Shown here: piece after piece, positions 1 through 6,298 of the stretch | Position numbering within the stretch: position 1 is the first letter of the stretch | How the letters are laid out: each line of letters starts with the position of its first letter | DNA from: JBOFLO01 sp051657905 | Lineage (GTDB): Bacteria; Patescibacteriota; Gracilibacteria; UBA1369 | DNA length: 17,781 bases | Assembly: GCA_051657905.1 (NCBI GenBank) | Contig: JBOFLO010000055.1 | Span: 1-17,781, forward strand | Reading direction: 5' to 3' | Made by a program: the position numbers and the translations under genes | Notes under the pieces: model-generated | Seen by the model: the letters and a program-made list of their open reading frames with translations, nothing else | Databases searched by the model: none | What the model was told of the DNA's origin: nothing

Positions 1-655
1 CCAAGAGAGTTTTACCTGTACCGGGAGAACCAACTAATAAAACACCTTTAGGAATTTTTGCGCCCATTTGAACGTATTTTCCCGGGTTTTTTAAGAAGTC
101 GACGATTTCCACCAATTCTTCTTTGGCTTCGTCGGCGCCGGCTACATCAATAAAGAGAGTTTTCTTTTTATTATTATCGTAGAGTTTGGCTTTGCTTTTG
201 CCGAAAGACATGGCTTGATTATTGCTGCTTTGAGCCTGTCTCATCATTAAGAAGAAGAAGGCTACGATAATTAAAACTGGAGCTAGAGCGAATAATAAAT
301 TCAACCAGAAGCTGCTATTTCCCGGAGGAGAAACTTCCTGTTCAATATCTTTTAAAATATTTTCCGGAACGTCTTCCAGCATGGTGGCTAAATCGGTGGA
401 AGGTTCTTTGTATGTATAAACTGTACTGCCATCAATTTTTGTTATATTGATGCGATTTGATTCCGGTTCTATATTGATTTTGCTGACTTCGCCAAGTTTA
501 ACGCTTTCAATAAATTGATTGAGATTTATTTTTTCAGGTGGGACACCATTCTGATTGAAAATCAAAAAGGCTGCTGAAAGCAATAAGGCAATGACAATTA
601 AAGTCAGAAAATTATTGGACCCTGGTTTCTTAAGAGGTTTGTTGGACTTTTCCAT
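1..655 (-). CDS. ftsH: ATP-dependent zinc metalloprotease FtsH, N-terminal part (cut by window edge)
   Basis: FtsH is a membrane-anchored AAA+ protease that extracts and degrades misfolded membrane proteins and short-lived regulators. The 218 residues present show the normal order: a short basic cytosolic N-terminus, a first membrane segment (about 16-33), an extracytoplasmic domain of about 80 residues, a second membrane segment (about 117-138), then the start of the AAA+ module with the FIDVAG motif and the Walker A loop GSPGTGKT at 209-216. Most family members have GPPGTGKT, so the first Pro is Ser here, which is a mild change. The zinc site and protease domain lie outside the window. The ATG at 655 gives an N-terminus of family-like length; no clear ribosome binding site precedes it. 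It is the last visible gene of an RNHCP-tilS-ftsH unit, 50 bases after tilS. A tilS-ftsH linkage is found in many bacteria. Confidence 0.97.
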   Translation of the reverse strand, partial: MEKSNKPLKKPGSNNFLTLIVIALLLSAAFLIFNQNGVPPEKINLNQFIESVKLGEVSKINIEPESNRINITKIDGSTVYTYKEPSTDLATMLEDVPENILKDIEQEVSPPGNSSFWLNLLFALAPVLIIVAFFFLMMRQAQSSNNQAMSFGKSKAKLYDNNKKKTLFIDVAGADEAKEELVEIVDFLKNPGKYVQMGAKIPKGVLLVGSPGTGKTLL

Positions 656-705
656 ATCTAAAAATTTGGTTTAAGCTTTTATTTCGGGAGATATTTATTG
701 CTATT

Positions 706-1692
706 TTACTTGAGCGCCTTGCTAATCACAACTAATCTTTTGTGCTGGCTGCCGACTACTTTTTTTACCATAATTTGATGATTTTTGCCAAATTCCTTGC
801 GGCGATTGGATTTTTGTTGGGAAAGGGTTTTAAGGATTTCCTGAGTTTGCTGTTTGGTAAGGGATTTTTGGTTGATTTGGCGGAAGAGGTTTTGAAGTAG
901 GGTTTTTTGGAGAATTGGCGGTTGAGCGAGGAAATTTTCTAAAGGGAAAGAGAATTGAGAAGAAATTTTGCTGGGGAGGAGATTTTTTTCTAGCCAATTT
1001 TCTACCGCCAATTGTAAAAATTGTTGTGCGGCTTGTAAATTTTGTAAGCTTTCTTGAAAGGTTTCTAAAAAATTGGAATTAATTTTTTGTAGTTCGGGAA
1101 TTACTTTTAGGCGCAGGCGATTGCGGGAAAATTTTAAATCTTGATTAGAGGAATCCTGGCGGAAAGAGATTTTGTTCTTTTTAAGCCAATTTAGAATTTC
1201 TGTTTTGGGAATATTTAGGAGAGGACGGAGGATTTTTTGTTCGGGATTAATTTCCTGAATGCCATTTACGCCATTACTGAGGGTTCCGCGGGTTAAATTA
1301 AAAAGAACGGTTTCGATTTGATCGTTGAGATGATGAGCGGTGAGAATCCAGTCGGCTTGATGTTTTTTTGCGATTTTTTGGAAAAATTTATAGCGTGCTG
1401 TGCGGGAGTTTTCTTCTAAATTTCCCTTTTTGCCACTTAATTTTGCTTGAGAAATTTCGATTTTCAAATGATGTTTAATAGCCAATTGTTCAACAAAATT
1501 TTGATCGGCGGTACTTTCAGCTCCACGTAAATTGTGATTGATATGGGCGAGGATGATTTTCAAATTGAGGGGGCTGAGAAGCAGTTGATGTAATAGAAAA
1601 ACTGAGTCGGCGCCGCCGGAAATTGCCAAAATTACGGTTTGGCCATGGGTTAAAGGAGATAGATTGATTTTAGGGTGAAGGGTGGCGGGCAT
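706..1692 (-). CDS. tilS: tRNA(Ile)-lysidine synthetase TilS
   Basis: TilS ligates lysine to C34 of the CAU-anticodon isoleucine tRNA using ATP. This switches the tRNA from methionine AUG to isoleucine AUA decoding, and the reaction is essential in almost all bacteria. The N-type ATP pyrophosphatase loop SGGADS is at residues 25-30, followed by the family signatures HINHNLRG and TAHHLNDQIET and a second domain rich in Leu and Gln. At 328 residues it is shorter than the E. coli enzyme (about 430) and appears to lack the C-terminal tRNA-recognition domain, like the short Aquifex form. It starts 3 bases after the RNHCP gene and is followed by ftsH, so it is probably cotranscribed with both. The coding strand is very C-rich and G-poor, opposite to the plus-strand genes. 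Confidence 0.96.
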   Translation of the reverse strand: MPATLHPKINLSPLTHGQTVILAISGGADSVFLLHQLLLSPLNLKIILAHINHNLRGAESTADQNFVEQLAIKHHLKIEISQAKLSGKKGNLEENSRTARYKFFQKIAKKHQADWILTAHHLNDQIETVLFNLTRGTLSNGVNGIQEINPEQKILRPLLNIPKTEILNWLKKNKISFRQDSSNQDLKFSRNRLRLKVIPELQKINSNFLETFQESLQNLQAAQQFLQLAVENWLEKNLLPSKISSQFSFPLENFLAQPPILQKTLLQNLFRQINQKSLTKQQTQEILKTLSQQKSNRRKEFGKNHQIMVKKVVGSQHKRLVVISKALK

Positions 1693-1695
1693 TTA

Positions 1696-2031
1696 TTAAG
1701 AGTGTTGGAGATTTTGGAAAATGATGATTTTGTTGATTTCATCGATGGAGTCGTCGGAGGCGACTTTGTTGATGATTATTTTGTCGCAGGCTGTGCAGCG
1801 ATGGCGGATTTGGAAGCCTTTTTTGCTATTTTGATCGATTTCGTAGGGGCGCATCAATTGTTGGCAGGTGCTGGCGCGGTCGCCGGGGATTTTGTCATCG
1901 ACATGTTGGGAGTACAGACAAAAAGGGCAGTGGTTGCGACAGGTTTGTTCGGCTGGGGGGACTTGTTTGCCGCATTTTAAGCAGGTAAAAGCGTGATTGA
2001 TTTTGATGGTTTTTGAGCGGATTTCCTGCAT
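1696..2031 (-). CDS. RNHCP domain zinc-binding protein
   Basis: A 111-residue soluble protein of the RNHCP family (named in Pfam after this motif). It has CxxC at 17-20, then TCRNHCPFC with the RNHCP core at 32-36, HVD and PGDR shortly after, a further Cys at 56, and a second CxxC (CTAC) later on. The Cys/His spacing indicates one or two structural zinc sites. No biochemical function has been established for the family to my knowledge; a nucleic-acid or RNA-related role is only a guess from the zinc-ribbon look and from its place directly ahead of the tRNA-modifying gene tilS. It is the first gene of the minus-strand unit, its stop is 3 bases from the tilS start, and its upstream region is shared with the divergent pilus operon. 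The antisense open frame across it is a shadow. Confidence 0.88.
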   Translation of the reverse strand: MQEIRSKTIKINHAFTCLKCGKQVPPAEQTCRNHCPFCLYSQHVDDKIPGDRASTCQQLMRPYEIDQNSKKGFQIRHRCTACDKIIINKVASDDSIDEINKIIIFQNLQHS

Positions 2032-2047
2032 AGAGGGTGGGGGCTTG

Positions 2048-2075
2048 TATATATAGTGCTGGCTGCCTTTGAAAA
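2048..2075 (-). promoter_or_regulatory. Possible promoter of the RNHCP-tilS-ftsH unit
   Basis: On the minus strand, TTTTCA (plus positions 2070-2075) lies 16 bases from TATATA (2048-2053), about 17 bases before the RNHCP start codon. The -35 match is weak (4 of 6), so the site is tentative. Its -35 box overlaps that of the opposite-facing promoter, so the two would compete. Confidence 0.35.
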
Positions 2076-2096
2076 ATCTTGGAAATGTGGTAGAAT
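2069..2096 (+). promoter_or_regulatory. Probable sigma70-type promoter of the pilus operon
   Basis: TTGAAA (2069-2074) and TAGAAT (2091-2096) are separated by 16 bases, each close to the consensus for a primary sigma factor. Transcription would start near 2103, giving a leader of about 20 bases before the pilN-like start at 2125. An AAGG motif sits just ahead of that ATG, one of the few Shine-Dalgarno-like sites in the window. Confidence 0.6.
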
Positions 2097-2124
2097 AATA
2101 AGATTAAATTTATAAAAAGGCAAT

Positions 2125-2859
2125 ATGGCTAATTTAGAAGAGAGAAATATCATTGAGGAGAATGATAGTGAGGTAAATCAGAAGTTGGGGGGGGGATTCA
2201 ATCTGATTAATTTGGTTTTGCTGCTTTTGTTGGTGATTGCTGTGGGGGGGAGCGGATTTTTGACTTTTGATAAGGGGCAAATGGTTGCTAAAACCAGCGA
2301 AATGGATACGAAAATTTCCGGTTTGAAAATGCAGATTGATGGATTAAAAGCCGATAAAGTTGAGGTTAGCAAGAATGCTGCTGAAGCTTTGGCTGAAATT
2401 GAAGCCAGTGAACTGGTTTGGTCTGATGTAATTCAAAAAGTGGATGCCTTAGTGCCAAGCGATATTGCTGGACGACCAAAATTAAATATTTTGTCTTATT
2501 CTGGGGCTACCGACGGTAGACTTTCATTGAGTATGATAACTGAGCCGGCTTTGGTTCCGCCTTATGCCGACGTTTCTCAATTACTGGCTACTTATAATAG
2601 AGATTTGTTTTTCAAGGATGCCTATATTCCTTCAATTGGTAAAAGTATCAATGAAAATAGTGAAACAACTTTGTCTTTCATTTTTAATTTAACTTATGAA
2701 GAACCGGATGTCGGTGGTTCTGCGGCTGTGGAAAATACTGAATTGGATGCCAATGAAGTAAAAGTTCCGGTGAATAGAACGCCAACTGCTCCAAGTGAAG
2801 AAGCGGCTTCTGAAACAGAAACGCCGAGGGTTCCAGTTAATACTAACGGTAATATTTAA
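2125..2859 (+). CDS. pilN: PilN-like type IV pilus inner-membrane assembly protein
   Basis: PilN and PilO are bitopic proteins that together form the inner-membrane alignment complex of type IV pili. This 244-residue protein has a hydrophilic cytosolic N-terminus, a single membrane helix at about 26-47, a coiled-coil stretch at about 55-95, and a mixed alpha/beta extracytoplasmic domain of the PilN kind. An acidic, Pro/Thr-rich tail ends the protein, in which VPVN occurs twice. Assignment rests on topology, size and the following PilO-like and PilC genes rather than on strong sequence motifs. The usual N-terminal PilM-binding INLLP-type motif is not evident, although NLINL lies at the membrane edge, and no pilM gene is adjacent. 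It begins the plus-strand pilus unit. Runs of nine and seven G occur early in the gene (see findings). Confidence 0.78.
   Translation: MANLEERNIIEENDSEVNQKLGGGFNLINLVLLLLLVIAVGGSGFLTFDKGQMVAKTSEMDTKISGLKMQIDGLKADKVEVSKNAAEALAEIEASELVWSDVIQKVDALVPSDIAGRPKLNILSYSGATDGRLSLSMITEPALVPPYADVSQLLATYNRDLFFKDAYIPSIGKSINENSETTLSFIFNLTYEEPDVGGSAAVENTELDANEVKVPVNRTPTAPSEEAASETETPRVPVNTNGNI
2187..2195 (+). repeat. G9 homopolymer tract within the pilN-like gene
   Basis: Nine consecutive G residues lie at codons 21-24 of the pilN-like gene. A second run of seven G lies at 2244-2250 inside the codons for the membrane helix. Both are in frame in this sequence. Tracts of this length can slip in replication. 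Confidence 0.9.
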
Positions 2860-2877
2860 GGAATTAGAAAACGACAA

Positions 2878-2890
2878 ATAAAAATAAATT
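2878..2890 (+). promoter_or_regulatory. A/T-rich start-site element ahead of pilO (copy 1)
   Basis: The 13-mer ATAAAAATAAATT directly abuts the pilO-like ATG at 2891. The same 13-mer recurs just before the pilC start. Neither gene has a Shine-Dalgarno motif, so this unstructured A/T stretch may serve as the ribosome landing site; that role is inferred. Confidence 0.4.
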
Positions 2891-3436
2891 ATGAATAATA
2901 AAAGTAATAAAAATTCGATTATCAGTTTAGTTCTAATGCTGGCTTTGCTAGCGGTGGGATTATTCTGGGCGAAGCCGACTTGGGATGAAGCTGCGGGAAT
3001 CAGAACGGCTTTAGAATCAAGACAGACTGAATTGGATGCTTTGCAAACACAGTTAAATGAATTGCAATCTTCGCAAACTAATTTGGAAGGTGGAAGTGAA
3101 GTTGCTAATAACAGTTTATTAACTGCCATTCCGGAAAATTTTGAGCAGGATAAATTGATTGAGCAAATTGTGGGGATTGTAAGTAGATATCAATTGAATT
3201 TAAACAGTATCAGTTTCTCTATTCCACTGGGCAGTACGGATAATGTTAAAAGAGCCGGTGTGAATGTTAGTTTAACTGGTGAGAAAAGAGATTTGTTGGC
3301 TTTCTTGAAAGGAATTGAAAGTAATCCAAGAAAATTGTATGTGAAATCAGTGACGGTTCAAGTGGGGCAGAGTGAAGAAACTGATTTAGTTAATTTTAGT
3401 ATTTCGATGGACACTTTTTTCCAAGCTGGAATTTAA
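2891..3436 (+). CDS. pilO: PilO-like type IV pilus inner-membrane assembly protein
   Basis: A 181-residue bitopic protein. It has a short basic N-terminus, one membrane helix at about 9-27, a coiled coil at about 33-65 rich in Leu, Gln and Glu, then a compact alpha/beta domain matching the ferredoxin-like fold of PilO. That domain includes the segment DKLIEQIVGIVSRYQL and strand-rich stretches near the C-terminus. PilO pairs with PilN to link the cytoplasmic motor to the pilin-handling machinery. The gene lies 31 bases after pilN and 33 bases before pilC, the standard N-O-C order of Gram-positive-like and CPR pilus loci. There is no Shine-Dalgarno motif before the ATG. Confidence 0.82.
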   Translation: MNNKSNKNSIISLVLMLALLAVGLFWAKPTWDEAAGIRTALESRQTELDALQTQLNELQSSQTNLEGGSEVANNSLLTAIPENFEQDKLIEQIVGIVSRYQLNLNSISFSIPLGSTDNVKRAGVNVSLTGEKRDLLAFLKGIESNPRKLYVKSVTVQVGQSEETDLVNFSISMDTFFQAGI

Positions 3437-3454
3437 TAGGAATTTGGTCAGATT

Positions 3455-3467
3455 ATAAAAATAAATT
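3455..3467 (+). promoter_or_regulatory. A/T-rich start-site element ahead of pilC (copy 2)
   Basis: A second exact copy of the 13-mer ATAAAAATAAATT, ending two bases before the pilC ATG at 3470. It repeats the arrangement seen before pilO and suggests a shared, Shine-Dalgarno-independent start context. Confidence 0.4.
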
Positions 3468-3469
3468 GA

Positions 3470-4675
3470 ATGAATACTGAAAATTTACAGACAAAAGAGA
3501 AATTAGATAAATTACTGAATAAGTCGGTAAAAAATTCCGCCGATCCTCGCCGTAATGTCGTTTATGGTATTTATGATAATCGCGGGGCGGGTTTGTATGC
3601 GAAATTGGATGACTTTTTAATTGATCATCAAAAAATCCCGCTACAAGAGAAAGCTTATTTTTTCCATTTGCTAGCTGTTATGATTGATGCCGGAATTCCG
3701 CTGATGAATGCGATGAATATCTTGGCCGGTAAAACTGATAATTTGCGTTTTGCCAGAATTTTAAATACGGTTTCTTATAATCTAAAGCAGGGTAGCAAGC
3801 TTTCCGATGCCATGTCGCGTTTTCCCGATGTGTTTGGGGATATGGAGCTGGGGGTGGTGAGATCCGGTGAGGCTGCGGGGAATTTGGATAAAATGTTATT
3901 CAAACTTTCCAGTGAGTTGGATAAGACTAATGAATTACAAATTAAATTAATTACTGCCGCTATTTATCCGATTGCGGTAATGGTGGTGTTGATTCTGGCA
4001 ACTTCGGCGATGATGCTTTTTGTTATTCCATCTTTGACGGAAATGTTGAAGGAAGGTGGTTTGAAAGAAGAGAATTTCCCTTTGATGACTAAGATTTTGA
4101 TCGCTATTAGTGCGGTGATGAGTAATTATTGGTGGGTGATTGTGGCGGTTTTGTTGATTGGATATTTTATTTTCAATATTTATATCAATTCGGAAGAAGG
4201 AAAATATAAATGGGATGTGTTTAAATTAAATTTGCCGGTAATTGGCGAATTATTGAGAAAAGTTTATGTGCTTAGATTCGTTTCTACGCTGGGGATTTTG
4301 ATTGAATCCGGTTTGCCGGTGATTAAAGCTTTGGAGATTGTGGCGCAGAGTTTGAGTAGTGAACTTTATGCTTTGAAAACTTGGGAAGTTATAGCGAGAG
4401 TGAAGAATGGTGAGAAAATTTCTACATCATTGATGGACAGTCCGTTTTTATTTCCGGAAACTATTACACAAATGCTTTCGGTGGGTGAACAAACGGCTTC
4501 GATGGGGAAAATTTCTCAGAAAGTTGCCGAGCATTATGATCGTGAAATTGATCATAGTATTAAGAGATTAACCAGTTTATTTGAGCCGGTTATGATTGTG
4601 CTGGTGGGTGCGACTGTGGCTGTTTTGGCCTTGGCTGTGCTATCTCCGATTTTCCAACTTTCCAGTTTAGTTTAA
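3470..4675 (+). CDS. pilC: Type IV pilus inner-membrane platform protein PilC (GspF family)
   Basis: PilC/GspF is the polytopic platform that is turned by the PilB or PilT ATPase to insert or remove pilin subunits. The protein has 401 residues, the family's usual length. It carries two copies of the T2SF domain. The first begins near residue 64 with FFHLLAVMIDAGIPLMNAM and ends in a membrane segment at about 160-190. A second membrane segment spans about 218-240. The second domain begins near 267 with the matching FVSTLGILIESGLPVIKAL and ends in a C-terminal membrane helix at about 372-397. The paired (M/L)xxAGIP-like and ESGLP motifs are diagnostic. The N-terminal 50 residues are charged and probably cytosolic. 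It sits between the PilO-like gene and the first prepilin. Confidence 0.96.
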   Translation: MNTENLQTKEKLDKLLNKSVKNSADPRRNVVYGIYDNRGAGLYAKLDDFLIDHQKIPLQEKAYFFHLLAVMIDAGIPLMNAMNILAGKTDNLRFARILNTVSYNLKQGSKLSDAMSRFPDVFGDMELGVVRSGEAAGNLDKMLFKLSSELDKTNELQIKLITAAIYPIAVMVVLILATSAMMLFVIPSLTEMLKEGGLKEENFPLMTKILIAISAVMSNYWWVIVAVLLIGYFIFNIYINSEEGKYKWDVFKLNLPVIGELLRKVYVLRFVSTLGILIESGLPVIKALEIVAQSLSSELYALKTWEVIARVKNGEKISTSLMDSPFLFPETITQMLSVGEQTASMGKISQKVAEHYDREIDHSIKRLTSLFEPVMIVLVGATVAVLALAVLSPIFQLSSLV

Positions 4676-4684
4676 TTTTCCGCA

Positions 4685-5491
4685 ATGAAAAAACTTTTAA
4701 AAAATTCGGTTGGCAAAGGTCGACTGGGTGCTAAAAGCGCGGGTTTTACTTTGATTGAATTGCTGGTGGTAATTGCGATTGTGGCTATTATTTCCCTGGT
4801 AACAATTTCCAATTATGGGGGTGTGCAAAAGGGGGCGCGTTTGGATTATGCGGTGGATAGCGTAATTTCTTTGATTAAAGAACAGCAATTGTTGGCTAAA
4901 AGTGGGAATAGAAATGAAGATGGGGTTTTGCGATGTTATGCTTTTAAATTGGTGGCCTGGGAGGAAAATGGCGATGTGAAATCTGAGGCATTGATGGGGA
5001 GTAGTGATTATGTAGGGCTGCCGACAGATGAAAATGGTGAAAATTTAGTTAATCCGGAGGCTTCTTCGGTGGATATTTGTGAAAAAGTTGCGGAGGCGGA
5101 TTGGCAGGTTAGAGAAATTTTTGAGGTTGGGACGGTTTTGAAAAGTATTAGTGATTCCAGTACGGGAAGCGAAGTTTCCAGCGTAGAATTGTATTTTAAA
5201 CCGCCTTTTGGACAAGTTTATCGATATAATGATGTGCAGCGATTTGAGCCTTTATTAAGCGGAAATTTCCGTTTTGTGTTGGGCTATGACAGCGGGGATG
5301 ATAGAGAAAGAATGGTGGAATTTAATTTGCAAAATGGGCAGGTGAGAAGAGTTCCTTTGGCGGAATTGGATAATTCTGGAGGATTACAGTTGCAGGCAAA
5401 TCCAAATTTACAATTGCAAGCGGTACCACAGGGTAATAATGGCTTGCAGGTACAGCAAAACAATCAATTACAGGTTAATCCACAGCCATAG
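4685..5491 (+). CDS. Type IV prepilin-like protein with Gln/Asn-rich tail
   Basis: A prepilin with a 20-residue basic leader ending in Gly20, then the class III signal FTLIELLVVIAIVAIISLV. Cleavage after Gly20 and N-methylation of Phe by the prepilin peptidase (not in the window) are expected. Glu at mature position 5 is present. The hydrophobic helix is followed by a globular domain with two Cys, and by a 40-residue C-terminal tail made of repeated LQ-x-Q and N-rich units (about residues 232-268). At 268 residues it is larger than a simple major pilin and resembles GspH/FimU-like or CPR pseudopilins. Whether it is the main fibre subunit cannot be told. It starts 9 bases after pilC, without a Shine-Dalgarno motif, and is followed by a terminator-like hairpin. 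Confidence 0.88.
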   Translation: MKKLLKNSVGKGRLGAKSAGFTLIELLVVIAIVAIISLVTISNYGGVQKGARLDYAVDSVISLIKEQQLLAKSGNRNEDGVLRCYAFKLVAWEENGDVKSEALMGSSDYVGLPTDENGENLVNPEASSVDICEKVAEADWQVREIFEVGTVLKSISDSSTGSEVSSVELYFKPPFGQVYRYNDVQRFEPLLSGNFRFVLGYDSGDDRERMVEFNLQNGQVRRVPLAELDNSGGLQLQANPNLQLQAVPQGNNGLQVQQNNQLQVNPQP

Positions 5492-5521
5492 GTTAATTTT
5501 AGGCAGAATGTGGCGATCTGG

Positions 5522-5544
5522 GCTTTAAAAAAAGCTGTTTTTTT
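5522..5544 (+). terminator. Probable intrinsic terminator after the first prepilin gene
   Basis: The stem GCTTT/AAAGC (5522-5526 with 5531-5535) encloses an AAAA loop and is followed after two bases by seven T (5538-5544). The stem is short and A/T-rich, so termination is probably partial. It lies 31 bases after the prepilin stop and overlaps the next promoter. Confidence 0.5.
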
Positions 5545-5552
5545 GCTATAAT
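5524..5552 (+). promoter_or_regulatory. Probable promoter of the minor-pilin unit
   Basis: A perfect TATAAT (5547-5552) lies 17 bases after TTTAAA (5524-5529, 4 of 6 to the consensus). Transcription would start near 5560, just ahead of the PilV-like gene. The -35 box and spacer are the terminator hairpin and its T-run. Confidence 0.6.
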
Positions 5553-5575
5553 ATGAGGATAAATTAAATTTTCCG

Positions 5576-6298
5576 ATGTTAGCAAAACAAAGAGCAAAAA
5601 CAGGGGAAATGATGGTTGAGAAAAATACTTCTGAAAGTAGTGCGGGGTTTACTTTGGTGGAAGTGATTGTTTCGATTGCCGTACTGGTTTTTGTAATTAC
5701 TTCGGCTACGGGGATTTTAACTTCGGTGATGAGAAGTAATTCGGACAATTTGAGTGCTTTGCTGGCCTATGGTTTGGCGCAGGAAGGTGTTGAAGCGGTT
5801 AGAAATATTCGTGATTCTAATTTTGTTTTAGGTTTGGATTTTGATGGGAAGAAGCCGGGGAGTTTTGATGTTTCGGTTTGGGGTGCGAATTTGTTTGAAG
5901 CAGATTCAGAAACTCCAAAATTATTTATCTTGAATAAGCAAACGCAGATTGTGGATAGTTGTACGACCAGTAACTTGGTTGAATGTATGCCATTTCAATT
6001 AACTGAAGTGGGTGTTGGAGAAATTACTGAGGAGTTGAAAAGCAGTGATAATACCAAAGTTTTTAGAATAAATGAGGAAGAGCAAAATCCTGAAGAGATG
6101 AATTTGTTTGTGCAGGAAGGGGATTTGACTTCAACTGAAACACAATTTCATAGAATTATCAGAATTGAGCCGATTAAAAGTAAGGGGCTTGAAGTTGATA
6201 CTTTGAGAGTTTCTTCGATGGTGTTTTGGCCAAGTGCTTCCAGTGATTTGGAGAGAAGGGTGGTGGTGACTACCGACTTAACTAATTGGAAAGAATAA
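5576..6298 (+). CDS. PilV/GspI-like minor prepilin
   Basis: A 240-residue minor prepilin. The leader ends at Gly24, and the mature helix begins FTLVEVIVSIAVLVFVIT with Glu at position 5. The following segment, with YGLAQEGVEAVRNIRDSNF, is typical of the PilV/GspI group in CPR and Gram-positive pilus loci. Minor pilins of this type form the tip complex that primes fibre assembly. The longest frame starts at ATG 5576, which has no Shine-Dalgarno motif. ATGs at 5609 and 5612 follow an AGGGG motif (5602-5606), and the 5612 start would leave a 12-residue leader, so the true start may be there. The stop overlaps the start of the next gene by one base (TAATG), implying translational coupling. Confidence 0.87.
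   Translation: MLAKQRAKTGEMMVEKNTSESSAGFTLVEVIVSIAVLVFVITSATGILTSVMRSNSDNLSALLAYGLAQEGVEAVRNIRDSNFVLGLDFDGKKPGSFDVSVWGANLFEADSETPKLFILNKQTQIVDSCTTSNLVECMPFQLTEVGVGEITEELKSSDNTKVFRINEEEQNPEEMNLFVQEGDLTSTETQFHRIIRIEPIKSKGLEVDTLRVSSMVFWPSASSDLERRVVVTTDLTNWKE

Noticed and set aside
1675..1980. Open frame of 101 residues on the plus strand, antisense to the RNHCP gene
   Set aside because: It is the mirror of a gene with clear family motifs, has no Shine-Dalgarno site, and its Gly/Asp/Val-rich product is typical of an antisense shadow.
6286..6297. TTG start for the PilW-like gene
   Set aside because: It adds only four residues and overlaps the previous gene; ATG 6298 has a GGAAAG motif and a stop-start overlap like other junctions here.
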